In this document: piece by piece, positions 24,410-34,144 of the stretch
How the letters are laid out: each line of letters starts with the position of its first letter
Numbering within the stretch: position 1 is the first letter of the stretch
Assembly: GCA_964547645.1 (NCBI GenBank)
Contig: CAZJOM010000004.1
Coordinates: forward strand, 37,534 to 101,533
DNA length: 64,000 bases
Direction: 5' to 3'
Origin: SZUA-430 sp964547645
GTDB taxonomy: Bacteria; Pseudomonadota; Alphaproteobacteria; Micropepsales; Micropepsaceae
The notes under the pieces: model-generated
Told to the model about the DNA's origin: nothing
Seen by the model: the letters and a program-made list of their open reading frames with translations, nothing else
Databases searched by the model: none
Made by a program: the position numbers and the translations under genes

Positions 24410-25153
24410 ATGATTGAAATCGAAGGCTTGGTCCGGCGGTTCGGAGCCTTAACCGCCGTTGGTGGCATCTCGCTCAAGGTCGCCAAAGGTGAAGTTCTGG
24501 GATTTCTCGGCCCCAACGGCGCCGGCAAATCGACAACAATGAAGATGATCACGGGCTTCCTTGCGCCAAGTGAGGGCCGGATCACCGTCTGCGGCCACGA
24601 TGTGGTCGAGCAGCCGTTCCAGGCGCAAAGCGCGATCGGCTATCTGCCCGAAGGCGCGCCCGCGTACCCCGACATGACGCCGGTGCAGTTCCTGCACTTC
24701 ATCGCGCAAGTCCGCGGCCTCGTCGGCGACGCGGCTTCGAAGGCGGTCGACAAGGCCGTCGCGCGCACCGGCCTTCAAGGCGTTCTCGAACAACGCATCG
24801 AGACGTTGTCGAAAGGCTTCAAGCGCCGCGTTGGTCTGGCCCAAGCGATCCTGCACAACCCGCCGGTCCTGATCATGGACGAGCCGACCGATGGCCTCGA
24901 CCCCAACCAAAAACAAGCCGTCCGCAATCTGATCCGCAGCATGAGCGCCGAGAAGGCGATCATCATCTCGACTCATATCCTGGAAGAAGTCGACGCCGTC
25001 TGCACGCGCGCCGTAATCATCGACAAGGGCCGCATCGTCGCCGACGGCACGCCGGCGGATCTGCTGGCGAAGTCGCCGACCAAGCGGCTCGACGATGTCT
25101 TCCGCGCGCTGACGACACCCGACGCCGAAATCAAAGCGGAGGCCGTGTCATGA
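24410..25153 (+). CDS. ABC transporter ATPase, GldA/NosF-like
   Basis: 247 residues. Walker A GPNGAGKST at 34-42, signature LSKGFKRR, Walker B as VLIMDEPTDGLDPNQ. Arrangement and sequence match the DrrA/GldA-type ATPases that work with ABC-2 permeases. It is the first of four genes overlapping by 4 bp or separated by a few bases. The complex is related to the gliding-motility ABC module but here lies in an alphaproteobacterium, so a motility role is not implied. Confidence 0.92.
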   Translation: MIEIEGLVRRFGALTAVGGISLKVAKGEVLGFLGPNGAGKSTTMKMITGFLAPSEGRITVCGHDVVEQPFQAQSAIGYLPEGAPAYPDMTPVQFLHFIAQVRGLVGDAASKAVDKAVARTGLQGVLEQRIETLSKGFKRRVGLAQAILHNPPVLIMDEPTDGLDPNQKQAVRNLIRSMSAEKAIIISTHILEEVDAVCTRAVIIDKGRIVADGTPADLLAKSPTKRLDDVFRALTTPDAEIKAEAVS

Positions 25154-25893
25154 ACTTCGGCAACGCGACCTATGCCGTCTTCCGGCGCGAGTTCGATGGC
25201 TACTTCGCCACCCCGCTAGCCTATGTCTTCATCGTGATCTTCCTGCTCGCGATGGGATCCTTCACGTTCTACTTCGGCCAGTTCTTCGCAACCGGCCGCG
25301 CCGAACTCGACGTCTTCTTCGGCTTCCACCCCTGGCTCTATCTCTTCTTGATCCCGGCGATCTCGATGCGCCTGTGGGCCGAAGAGCAAAAGTCGGGCAC
25401 GATCGAGCTTCTGCTGACGCTCCCGATCCCGGTCGCCGCCGCCGTCGTCGGCAAGTTCCTAGCCGCCTGGGCCTTCGCGGGAATAGCGCTGCTGCTTACT
25501 TTCCCGATGTGGTTCACCGTCAACTACCTAGGCTCGCCCGATAACGGCGTGATCTTCGCAAGTTACATCGGCAGCTGGCTGATGGCAGGCGGTTATCTCG
25601 CAATCGGCTCATGCATATCGGCCATGACGAACAACCAGGTCATCGCCTTCGTCGTCACCGTCGTCGTCTGCTTCCTGTTCACGATTGCGGGCCACGACAT
25701 TGTGCTCGACTTCTTCCAGGGCTGGGCGCCGCTCGCCATCGTCAACGCCATCTCATCGTTCAGCTTCCTGACGCACTTTGCGGCGATCATGGAAGGCGTG
25801 ATCGACTTCCGCGATCTCGTCTTCTTCGGCTCGCTGATCGGCTTGGCGCTCTTCATCAACGTGGTCGTCATCGACCTGAAGCGGGCAGGGTAA
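25150..25893 (+). CDS. ABC-2 type permease, GldF-like
   Basis: 247 residues with six transmembrane helices (about 20-45, 60-80, 105-130, 140-165, 172-195, 220-243). It contains the GldF/NosY-like PAISMRLWAEEQKSGTIELLLTLPI motif, which couples to the ATPase. It overlaps the ATPase gene by ATGA and is followed after 5 bp by the GldG-like gene. Confidence 0.92.
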   Translation: MNFGNATYAVFRREFDGYFATPLAYVFIVIFLLAMGSFTFYFGQFFATGRAELDVFFGFHPWLYLFLIPAISMRLWAEEQKSGTIELLLTLPIPVAAAVVGKFLAAWAFAGIALLLTFPMWFTVNYLGSPDNGVIFASYIGSWLMAGGYLAIGSCISAMTNNQVIAFVVTVVVCFLFTIAGHDIVLDFFQGWAPLAIVNAISSFSFLTHFAAIMEGVIDFRDLVFFGSLIGLALFINVVVIDLKRAG

Positions 25894-25898
25894 CCGCC

Positions 25899-27839
25899 AT
25901 GCGTTGGACCAGATCGAAAATCGCCGCCGCCGCCATCGCGCTCAGCGTGGTGCTGTTCTTTGCCGTCAACATCGTCTCGGACGTGTGGTTCTCCGCCGCC
26001 AAGCTCGACCTTACCTCGGCCGGGCTCTATACGGTCAGCGACGGCACCAAGAATACGCTCCGCTCGATCCCGGAGCCCGTGACGCTGCGGTTCTTCTTCT
26101 CCGAACGGCTCTCCGTGAAGTACGCGGGCATTCGCGCCTACGGCGCCCGCGTGCGCGATTTGCTACGCCAATATGCCAGCCTCTCCGGCGGCAAGCTGAA
26201 GCTTGAAATTATCGACCCTGAACCTTTGACCGAGCAAGAAGACCAAGCCGTCGCCCAAGGCGTGACCGGGGCGCCGACGCCCGCAGGCGAGAAAGTCTAT
26301 TTCGGCCTCGTCGGCACCAACATGGTCAGCGGCCGCGAGGTCATTCCCTTCTTCCTCGAAGATCGCGAAAAGTATCTCGAGTACGACGTCACCAGCCTGA
26401 TCTACAAACTGATCCGCGAGAAAAAGCCGAAGATCGGCGTCGTCTCGAACATCCCCTTCGACACCGGCGCCGGCGGCATGATGGCCGCGATGCAGGGCAA
26501 CTCTCGGCCTTTCATGATCTACGAGCAGTTGCGCGAATCGTTCGACATCCAGTTCCTGGAGCAGGACTTCGACCGTGTGCCCGCCGACATCGACGTCGTG
26601 ATGATTGCGCACCCAAAGCCCTTGAACGACAAGACGCAATACGCGCTCGATCAGTTCATCATGCGCGGCGGCCGCGCTCTCGTTTTCCTCGACCCCTGGT
26701 CGGAGATCTCGCAACAAAGTGCGAGCCCCAACGGCGAGCCGCTTGAAGGCTCGACCGCCTCCTCCGCCAAGAGCATCGACCGCTTGCTGCAAAGCTGGGG
26801 AGTGGCGATGGACGCCGGCCACGTCATCGGCGTGCGCGACCGCGCGCAGCGCGTCTCCTTCGGCGGCGACGTCGTCGACTACGTCGCCTGGGTCGCGTTC
26901 TCGGCGCTCGACATGGATCGCAAAGACCTTGTCACCGGCGAACTCACGGACCTCAACTTCGGCACGATCGGCGCGATAACGCCGATCAAAGGCGCGACGA
27001 CCACGCTGACCCCGCTGCTGCAGACCACGAACGACACGATGCAAATCGACATCGCCAAGATCAAAGGCAGCCCGAACCCGGACGAGTTGCTGCGCGACTT
27101 CACCAGCCTCAAGGAAAAATACATCGTCGCCGGCCGCATCCAGGGCTCGATCAAGTCTGCCTTCCCGGGCGGCCCGCCGGCGGCGTCGTTGCTCCCAGCC
27201 GCGCAAGGACAAACGAAAGAACCGCTGCCCGCGTTTATCAAGGAAACGAAGGGCCCTGCGAATATCATCATCGTGGCCGACACCGACCTCTTCAACGACA
27301 GCTTCTGGGTCCAGGCTCAAGAACTGCAGGGTCAGCGCGTTGCCGTCCCCGTCGCCGACAACGCCGTCTTCGTGTTGAACGCGATCGAGAATCTGACCGG
27401 CTCGACCGATCTGATCTCGCTACGCTCGCGGGGCACGTCGAACCGGCCGTTCACGGTCGTCAACAACATCCGCCGCCGCGCGGAGCAGCAATTCCTGCGC
27501 CAAGAACAAGCGCTGCAGGAGCAGCTGACCCAAACGCAAACGCGCCTCGCCGAACTGGAAGGCCGTCGTGCGGCGCAGGCGAGGCCCGGCGCGACCCAGC
27601 CGCAAGAACTGCTGACGCCGGAGCAGGAAAAAGAGATCGAGAAATTCCGCAACCAGCTCGCCGAAACGCGCGGCGCGCTGCGCGACGTGCAGTTCAAGCT
27701 GCGACGCGACATTGACCGTCTAGGGACCTGGCTCGCAGGCATCAACACGTTGCTGGTGCCGCTGATGTTGGGCGGCACCGCTCTGGTGCTGGCCTTCCTG
27801 CGCCGCCGCAAAACCAAGAAACCCGGAGGTGCCGCATGA
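25899..27839 (+). CDS. GldG-family ABC accessory protein
   Basis: 646 residues. An N-terminal transmembrane helix (about 8-30), a large ABC_transp_aux (GldG-type) periplasmic domain with KLDLTSAGLYTVSDGT near the start and a DUF4350/ThuA-like IDVVMIAHPKPL segment, a coiled coil (about 520-600, rich in Gln/Glu/Arg), and a second transmembrane helix near the end before RRRKTKK. Such proteins form the extracytoplasmic part of Gld-type ABC complexes. The upstream frame is open but ATG 25899 begins at the membrane anchor. Confidence 0.88.
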   Translation: MRWTRSKIAAAAIALSVVLFFAVNIVSDVWFSAAKLDLTSAGLYTVSDGTKNTLRSIPEPVTLRFFFSERLSVKYAGIRAYGARVRDLLRQYASLSGGKLKLEIIDPEPLTEQEDQAVAQGVTGAPTPAGEKVYFGLVGTNMVSGREVIPFFLEDREKYLEYDVTSLIYKLIREKKPKIGVVSNIPFDTGAGGMMAAMQGNSRPFMIYEQLRESFDIQFLEQDFDRVPADIDVVMIAHPKPLNDKTQYALDQFIMRGGRALVFLDPWSEISQQSASPNGEPLEGSTASSAKSIDRLLQSWGVAMDAGHVIGVRDRAQRVSFGGDVVDYVAWVAFSALDMDRKDLVTGELTDLNFGTIGAITPIKGATTTLTPLLQTTNDTMQIDIAKIKGSPNPDELLRDFTSLKEKYIVAGRIQGSIKSAFPGGPPAASLLPAAQGQTKEPLPAFIKETKGPANIIIVADTDLFNDSFWVQAQELQGQRVAVPVADNAVFVLNAIENLTGSTDLISLRSRGTSNRPFTVVNNIRRRAEQQFLRQEQALQEQLTQTQTRLAELEGRRAAQARPGATQPQELLTPEQEKEIEKFRNQLAETRGALRDVQFKLRRDIDRLGTWLAGINTLLVPLMLGGTALVLAFLRRRKTKKPGGAA

Positions 27840-28975
27840 CCGACGCCGCCGCGAAAGCGCCGTTGATCCCCGTACTCGAGCGCCGCATTCGCTCGCTTAC
27901 CTATCTGGCCGGCGCGACCGCGCTCGCCGTGTTGCTGGCGTTGCTCGCGCTTTGGCAGCGCGCCTCGACCGGCGAACCTGCGTTCAAGCCGGTGCGAATG
28001 TTCCCGGCCCTTGAAGCCAAGGTCGACGACGTCGCCGTGATTCAAATCGAAACGAAGGGCGTGGCGTTCAACGTCACCCGTGACGCGAAGGGCCAGTGGC
28101 ACCTACCCGACAAAGCGGGCTACCCGGCCGATTTCAACACCATCCGCAAAACGATCTTGGGCCTCTCGGAACTCGATCTGATCGAACCGCGTACCAGCCG
28201 CGCCGACTGGCAAGACCGTCTCGGCCTCGGTCTGCCGAAGTCAGGTGGCACCGGAACGCAGATCACCCTGAAGAACGCCAAGGGCGAAGAGATGGCAAGC
28301 CTGATCGCCGGCAGTGCTGTCGAAGGCGCTGGCGCCGGCGGTAAGCAGGCGCTCTATGTCCGCCGTCCCAACGAATCCCAAACCTACGTCGCGCGCGGCA
28401 ACTTCCAAGCGCAAGCGGGACTCGCGCAATGGCTCGACAAAGCCTTCATCGATCTTGCGAAGGAGCGCGTGAAGACGGCGACCGTCAAACCACCGAAGGG
28501 TAAGCCCTACAGCGTCACCCGCGCCGCCCCTGCCGACGCCACCTTCCGCCTTGTCGAAGCGATTCCCGCCGGGCGCATGCTCCGCACGGAGGCCGAACCG
28601 AACGGCGTCGGCAATGCGCTCTTGGGGCTTTCGTTCGACGACGTGCAACCGCAAACCAAGTTCGACTTCACGACCGCGTCGAGCGCGACCTACCAAACCT
28701 TCGACGGCCTGACCCTGTCGCTGAGCTTGATCGAAAAGGATCGCGAGTTCTGGATGACCGTCAACGCGGCAGCCGATCCGAACGTCCAACCGGAAAAGCC
28801 CGGCTCCACCGCGCTCAAGCCCGACGTTGCGAAGGAAGCAAAAGAGATCAATGCCGTTGTAGGCACGTGGGCCTACAAAATCCCGCGCTACAAGGGCGTG
28901 CTGCTCTCCTCCCCCATGGAAGATCTCCTCCGCCCCGTCGGCGGCCCAGCGCCGGGTCCGTCAGTGAATCCGTAA
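27836..28975 (+). CDS. DUF4340 protein of the Gld-type ABC operon
   Basis: 379 residues. One N-terminal transmembrane helix (about 20-42) is followed by repeated beta-rich DUF4340 units: FNVTRDAKGQWHLP at about 80-95, and LIEPRTSRADWQDRLGL. DUF4340 genes commonly follow gldG-like genes, as here with an ATGA overlap. The protein is predicted to sit in the periplasm with the GldG-like partner. Function unknown. It is the last gene of the operon. Confidence 0.87.
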   Translation: MTDAAAKAPLIPVLERRIRSLTYLAGATALAVLLALLALWQRASTGEPAFKPVRMFPALEAKVDDVAVIQIETKGVAFNVTRDAKGQWHLPDKAGYPADFNTIRKTILGLSELDLIEPRTSRADWQDRLGLGLPKSGGTGTQITLKNAKGEEMASLIAGSAVEGAGAGGKQALYVRRPNESQTYVARGNFQAQAGLAQWLDKAFIDLAKERVKTATVKPPKGKPYSVTRAAPADATFRLVEAIPAGRMLRTEAEPNGVGNALLGLSFDDVQPQTKFDFTTASSATYQTFDGLTLSLSLIEKDREFWMTVNAAADPNVQPEKPGSTALKPDVAKEAKEINAVVGTWAYKIPRYKGVLLSSPMEDLLRPVGGPAPGPSVNP

Positions 28976-29053
28976 CGGCCGGCCGGAGCGACCTTCCCCG
29001 GGGCGGAGCGTGAAACGCTGAATCGCCGCCCGCCCCTGGCGAAGCGAATAGTC

Positions 29054-29806
29054 CTACCGCCCAGTCACGCGCGCCTGCGCGGCGCCGAGGACCGGGCCGT
29101 TGCCGTCGCCCTGCACCCATACGGCCACGCCGTCGTTGATCTCGCCCTCTTCGGCGCGCGCCGGCAGCGTCAGCGTCACGGCTTCCCCGGTCCACTTTCC
29201 GACGGCCGAGAACCCGCGCACTACATTGTAGTAGGTCACGACCTTGCCGCCATTCTCGCCCTTAGCGATGTTCACCGCGCGCGAGGACAGCGTATGCGCC
29301 AGCCAAATCGTCGCCGCCTGTTTCGTGCCGGCGCCGATGCGCACCTGAACCGTGTCACCCGCCTGCGCGATCGCGATGGAGAGCCGCTTGCCGCGCGTTT
29401 CGCCCAGGCGCCGGTCGATCGCCTGTACCACGTCGCGGCGCGCATTACCGACAACGTCTTGCTGACCGTCCACGACCATCTGCGGCGTGTACACCCGGTG
29501 TGACGGCAGCACTTTTTCATAGGACTGCTGGCGCAGCGTGTTGGCGTGGCTGGCCAGCGTGTCGCGCCAGCCGATGTAGTCCCAATAGTCGACATTGAAC
29601 GACAGCGCGACCACGTCGTCGCGCTTCTGCAGTTCGCCCATCAGCTGATCGGCCGCCGGGCAGGAGGAACAGCCCTGGCTCGTGTACAACTCGACGAATA
29701 CGGGTTGCTTCACGCTCTCCCCCGCTTGCACTGGTGCAAAAGAAAGCGCGCCGAATGCGGCGATGCATCCGGCGCGCCAGAATATCGAGAGGGCGTTTAA
29801 GTTCAT
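29054..29806 (-). CDS. DUF1223 thioredoxin-like secreted protein
   Basis: 250 residues. A signal peptide (about 1-29, ending VQAGE) leads to a thioredoxin-like domain with FVELYTSQGCSSCPAAD; the CSSC pair is the candidate redox site. NVDYWDYIGW and RVYTPQMVVDG are DUF1223 hallmarks. The role is unknown, possibly thiol exchange in the periplasm. It lies next to acnA and the ccm genes, a neighbourhood I have seen in other Alphaproteobacteria, which fits a link to cytochrome c thiol chemistry only loosely. Confidence 0.85.
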   Translation of the reverse strand: MNLNALSIFWRAGCIAAFGALSFAPVQAGESVKQPVFVELYTSQGCSSCPAADQLMGELQKRDDVVALSFNVDYWDYIGWRDTLASHANTLRQQSYEKVLPSHRVYTPQMVVDGQQDVVGNARRDVVQAIDRRLGETRGKRLSIAIAQAGDTVQVRIGAGTKQAATIWLAHTLSSRAVNIAKGENGGKVVTYYNVVRGFSAVGKWTGEAVTLTLPARAEEGEINDGVAVWVQGDGNGPVLGAAQARVTGR

Positions 29807-29873
29807 GGCCGCAAATTTAGTCCGCGACCACCCTCACTGCCTAGTCACGAAGCGGTGTCCCTAGCCAATTGGT

Positions 29874-32573
29874 TTATGCCGCTTTCGCGAGGCCCCGCAG
29901 CACGTAGTGCAGAATTCCGCCGTTCCGGAAGTACTCGATCTCGTCCAGCGTATCGATCCGCAGCATCACCGGCACGTCTTGGCGACGGCCGTCACTATGC
30001 GTGATCTGCAGATGCAGCGTTTGGCGCGGCTTCAGATTGTGCTCAAGCCCCGGAATGTCGACCACTTCCGAACCATTGAGGCCAAGGCCTTTCCACGTCT
30101 TGCCGTCCGTGAACTGCAACGGCAGCACGCCCATACCGACCAAGTTCGATCGGTGAATACGCTCAAAACTCTCCACGATCACGGCCCGCACGCCGAGCAA
30201 CCGCGTCCCCTTCGCCGCCCAGTCGCGCGAGGACCCGGTGCCGTATTCCTTGCCGCCGAAGATGACGAGCGGCACGCCGTCCTTCTGATAGCGCATTGCC
30301 GCGTCATAGATCGGCATCTGCTCGCCCGAAGGCTGATGCTTCGTCACGCCGCCTTCGACGCCCGGCACCATCTGGTTCTTGATGCGGATGTTGGCGAACG
30401 TGCCGCGCATCATCACTTCGTGATTGCCACGCCGCGCGCCGTAGGAGTTGAAGTCGTCCTTGCGTACCTGGCGCTCTTCCAGGAACGTTCCCGCCGGGCT
30501 CGACGCCTTGATGTCGCCGGCCGGGCTGATGTGGTCCGTCGTGATCGAATCGCCGAACAGCCCAAGGATGCGCGCACCCTTCACGTCTTTGATCGGCAGC
30601 GGCTCTTGCGTAATGCCGTCGAAATAAGGCGGCTGCTGCACATAGGTTGAGCCGATGTCCCACGGATAGGTCAGCGACTTCTTCACGCCGATCTTCTTCC
30701 ACATCGCGGGCCCGGTGAATACGTCCGCATAGCGCTCTTTGAACAGCTTCGCCGTCACCGCCTTGCGTACGGTCGTCGCGACCTCGTTCGCGCTCGGCCA
30801 GATGTCCTTCAGATAGATGGGCTTACCCTTCTTGTCGTGCCCGATCGCATCGCGCGTCAGATCGATGGTCATCGACCCGGCCAATGCATACGCGACCACA
30901 AGCGGCGGCGACGCCAAATAGTTCGCCCGCGTCAACGGATTGACGCGCCCCTCGAAGTTGCGATTGCCCGACAGCACGGCTGCGGCGACCAGATCGCCCT
31001 TCGTCACCGCTTCCGTAACATTTTCCGGCAACGGACCGGAGTTCCCGATGCACGTCGTGCAGCCATAGCCCACGACGTTGAAGCCCAGCTTGTCGAGGTC
31101 CTTTTGCAAGCCGGCCTTTGCCAGATACTCGCCCACGACCTGGCTTCCCGGCGCCAGCGACGTCTTCACCCAGGGCTTCACCTTCAAACCCTTTTTCAGG
31201 GCATTGCGCGCAACCAAACCCGCGGCGACCATCACGAACGGGTTCGACGTGTTCGTGCACGACGTGATCGCGGCGATCACGACCGCGCCGTGGCCGAGCT
31301 TATGCTCCGTCCCCGGAAGAACGACCGTGTCGCTCTCCTTGCCCGCCTTTCCGAACGTCTTCGTCAGCGACTCGGCAAAACCCTGCGCCGCTGAAGCCAG
31401 CGGCACGCGATCCTGCGGCCGTGCTGGACCCGCCAAGCTGGGCTCCACATCGTTCAAGTCGAGGCTCAGCGTATCCGTAAACTCGGGGTCCGCGTCCTTC
31501 GGCCCGCGCCACATACCTTGCGCTTTCGCATAGGCTTCAACCAAGTCGATGCGGGCCTTTGCGCGGCCGGTCGCTTTCAGGAAGCGAACGGTCTCGTCGT
31601 CGATCGGGAAAAAGCCGCAGGTCGCGCCATATTCCGGCGCCATGTTCGCAATCGTCGCGCGATCCTCGAGCGGCAGTTCGTTCAAGCCCGGCCCGTAGAA
31701 TTCGACGAACTTGTTGACCACGCCCTTCTTGCGCAGCATCTGCGTGACGGTGAGCACCAGGTCCGTCGCCGTGACGCCCTCGCGCACCTTGCCCGTCAGT
31801 TTGAACCCGATCACTTCCGGAATCAGCATCGACTGCGGCTGGCCCAGCATCGCCGCCTCCGCCTCGATCCCGCCCACGCCCCAGCCCAGCACCGCCATGC
31901 CGTTGACCATCACGGTGTGGCTGTCCGTACCGACCAGCGTATCCGGATAGGCGACCTCGACCGTCTTCTTGCCGTCCTTGGTCTTCGCCGTCCAAACCGT
32001 CTGCGCCAAATATTCCAGGTTCACCTGATGGCAGATGCCGGTGCCCGGTGGCACGACGCGGAAATTGTCGAATGCCGATTGCCCCCAGCGCAAGAACGAA
32101 TACCGTTCCCCGTTGCGCTCGAACTCGCGTGCGACGTTCTTCTTAAATGCATCCTTCGACCCGAAATAGTCGACCATCACCGAGTGATCGATCACGAGAT
32201 CGACGGGGGCCAGCGGATTGATCTTCTCCGGATTGCCGCCCAGTGTCTTCATCGCATCGCGCATCGCCGCCAGGTCGACGACCGCAGGCACGCCCGTGAA
32301 GTCCTGCATCAACACGCGCGCCGGACGAAACGCGATCTCGCGATCCGACGACTTCGCCTTCAGCCAATCGGCGCAAGCCTGAATATCTTCCTTCGTGACG
32401 CTGCGCCCGTCTTCGTGCCGCAGCAGGTTCTCGAGCAGCACCTTCATCGAGTAGGGCAGCTTCGAGATGCCGCTAAGGCCGTTCTTCTCCGCCGCCTTCA
32501 GGCTATAGATCGTGTAGGACTTCGTTCCGACTTTCAGTGTCTTCTTCGATTTGAAACTGTCGATGGCGGTCAC
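29874..32573 (-). CDS. acnA: Aconitate hydratase A
   Basis: 899-residue cytoplasmic aconitase that interconverts citrate and isocitrate in the TCA cycle. Iron-sulfur ligands are visible as ITSCTNTSNP and GYGCTTCIGNSGPLPE. The domain order and length are those of AcnA/IRP1, and GSSRDWAAKGTRLLG is the swivel-domain substrate motif. The start is GTG 32573, with AAGGAG 10 bases upstream and the family-typical TAIDSFKSKKTL. The frame extends 17 codons further but without a ribosome site. Confidence 0.96.
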   Translation of the reverse strand: MTAIDSFKSKKTLKVGTKSYTIYSLKAAEKNGLSGISKLPYSMKVLLENLLRHEDGRSVTKEDIQACADWLKAKSSDREIAFRPARVLMQDFTGVPAVVDLAAMRDAMKTLGGNPEKINPLAPVDLVIDHSVMVDYFGSKDAFKKNVAREFERNGERYSFLRWGQSAFDNFRVVPPGTGICHQVNLEYLAQTVWTAKTKDGKKTVEVAYPDTLVGTDSHTVMVNGMAVLGWGVGGIEAEAAMLGQPQSMLIPEVIGFKLTGKVREGVTATDLVLTVTQMLRKKGVVNKFVEFYGPGLNELPLEDRATIANMAPEYGATCGFFPIDDETVRFLKATGRAKARIDLVEAYAKAQGMWRGPKDADPEFTDTLSLDLNDVEPSLAGPARPQDRVPLASAAQGFAESLTKTFGKAGKESDTVVLPGTEHKLGHGAVVIAAITSCTNTSNPFVMVAAGLVARNALKKGLKVKPWVKTSLAPGSQVVGEYLAKAGLQKDLDKLGFNVVGYGCTTCIGNSGPLPENVTEAVTKGDLVAAAVLSGNRNFEGRVNPLTRANYLASPPLVVAYALAGSMTIDLTRDAIGHDKKGKPIYLKDIWPSANEVATTVRKAVTAKLFKERYADVFTGPAMWKKIGVKKSLTYPWDIGSTYVQQPPYFDGITQEPLPIKDVKGARILGLFGDSITTDHISPAGDIKASSPAGTFLEERQVRKDDFNSYGARRGNHEVMMRGTFANIRIKNQMVPGVEGGVTKHQPSGEQMPIYDAAMRYQKDGVPLVIFGGKEYGTGSSRDWAAKGTRLLGVRAVIVESFERIHRSNLVGMGVLPLQFTDGKTWKGLGLNGSEVVDIPGLEHNLKPRQTLHLQITHSDGRRQDVPVMLRIDTLDEIEYFRNGGILHYVLRGLAKAA

Positions 32574-32722
32574 GGGCGATAGGCTCCTTGAAGGGCGGGT
32601 CGCGGGAAGGGCAGGGAAGGGCAAACCGGAAAGGTTAAGCGGCGCGGAAATTAATAAGTTTTCCTCACCCGCGCTACGGGACTAATCTCACAAATTGAGT
32701 TCTCATCGGGATAATGCGGGCG

Positions 32723-33526
32723 ATGTCCAATCCGGAAGTGCGCACAGAGAAGAACGGCCCCGTCTGGACGGTGATTTTGTCGCGGCCTGAGCGGCGCAAC
32801 GCGGTCGATCGCCCAACGGCGGAGGCGCTGGCGACGGCATTCCTGGCTTTCGACCGCGACCCTGAGGCGTGTGTCGCGGTCTTCTACGGCGAGCACGGTG
32901 CCTTCTGCGCCGGCGCAGACCTCAAAGCGATCGCTGAGGCCAAGGGCAATCGGGTCGAAAACCCCAAACCCGGTGCCGAAATTCGCACCGATCCAGGCCC
33001 GATGGGCCCAAGTCGCTTCCTGCTGACAAAGCCTGTCATCGCTGCCATCGCAGGCCCGGCCGTCGCCGGCGGCCTCGAACTCGCTCTCTGGTGCGACATG
33101 CGTGTGGCGGAGGACGACGCGGTCCTCGGCGTTTTCTGCCGCCGCTGGGGTGTACCGCTGATCGACGGCGGCACCGTACGCCTGCCGCGTCTGATCGGCA
33201 TGGGCCACGCCATGGACATGATCCTGACCGGCCGCGCCGTCGGCGCGAAGGAGGCGCAGGCCATGGGCCTCGTCAATCGCGTCGTTGCCAAGGGCACCGC
33301 CCGCCACGAGGCTGAAAAGCTTGCCGCCGAACTCGCCGCACTGCCACAGGCCTGCATGCGCCACGACCGTCTATCGGCCTACCAGCAATGGGACCTCGAC
33401 TATCCGGAAGCGATGGCGAACGAGTTCGCCCATGGCGTCGCCTCGATGGCCGGTGGCGCCGCCGTCTCCGGTGCCGCGCGCTTCGCCTCCGGCAAGGGCC
33501 GCGGCGGCTCCTTCGCGGATATCTGA
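32723..33526 (+). CDS. Enoyl-CoA hydratase/isomerase family protein
   Basis: 267 residues (270 if ATG 32714 is used). Crotonase-fold motifs: SRPERRNAVDR, the oxyanion-hole GAFCAGADLK and AGPAVAGGLELALWCD. The second catalytic Glu of classical hydratases is replaced in the GVFCRRWGVPLIDGGTVRLPRLIG segment, where an Asp-Gly-Gly occurs, so the exact reaction may differ. It lies 3 bp upstream of ccmA, the first of a cytochrome c maturation set, an unusual neighbour. Confidence 0.87.
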   Translation: MSNPEVRTEKNGPVWTVILSRPERRNAVDRPTAEALATAFLAFDRDPEACVAVFYGEHGAFCAGADLKAIAEAKGNRVENPKPGAEIRTDPGPMGPSRFLLTKPVIAAIAGPAVAGGLELALWCDMRVAEDDAVLGVFCRRWGVPLIDGGTVRLPRLIGMGHAMDMILTGRAVGAKEAQAMGLVNRVVAKGTARHEAEKLAAELAALPQACMRHDRLSAYQQWDLDYPEAMANEFAHGVASMAGGAAVSGAARFASGKGRGGSFADI

Positions 33527-33529
33527 TTG

Positions 33530-34144
33530 ATGCGGGTGGTGGCGGAGGGGCTGGCAGCTTTGCGCGGAGAGCGCATCGTCTTTCGCCATGTCAGCTTCGA
33601 CCTAGCCCCCGGCCAAGTCCTGGTCCTGCATGGGCCCAACGGAAGTGGCAAGACCACCTTGCTCCGCGTACTCGCAGGTCTTCTCGGTCTAATGGCCGGC
33701 CGCCTGCGTCTCCTCGGCAAAGACGACAAGCCGCTTCTCGACGAGCGCCGCGATCAAGCGCTGCACTTCATCTCCGGCCACGATCTGATCCGTCCGCAGT
33801 TGCGCGTCGACGAGACATTGCGCTTTCACGCCGCGATGCTTGGCGCGCCGGCCAAGAACGTCGCGGCCGCCCTCGAAGCATGGGATCTAACGCCGCTGGC
33901 TGAAACAAGCACCGGCCTCCTCTCTGCCGGCCAACGCCGCCGCCTCGCGCTTGCACGACTGTCGCTGCAAGAGCGCGATCTTTGGTTGCTCGACGAACCG
34001 CTGGTCGCGCTCGACGCCGACACGCGCATCCGCCTGACCGACATCTGCAACGCTCACTTGGAGAAAGGCGGCCTGATCATCGCCGCAAGCCACGAGCCGT
34101 TCCTGAACGACCCGCACACGCTGCACTTCGGGTCGCGCCCATGA
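33530..34144 (+). CDS. ccmA: Cytochrome c maturation ATPase CcmA
   Basis: 204 residues. Walker A GPNGSGKTT at 35-43, signature LSAGQRRRLALARL, Walker B LWLLDEPLVALD; the AGQRRR signature is typical of CcmA. With CcmB, CcmC and CcmD it releases haem-loaded CcmE in the periplasm. ATG 33530 was preferred to TTG 33527. It overlaps ccmB by 4 bp. Confidence 0.94.
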   Translation: MRVVAEGLAALRGERIVFRHVSFDLAPGQVLVLHGPNGSGKTTLLRVLAGLLGLMAGRLRLLGKDDKPLLDERRDQALHFISGHDLIRPQLRVDETLRFHAAMLGAPAKNVAAALEAWDLTPLAETSTGLLSAGQRRRLALARLSLQERDLWLLDEPLVALDADTRIRLTDICNAHLEKGGLIIAASHEPFLNDPHTLHFGSRP

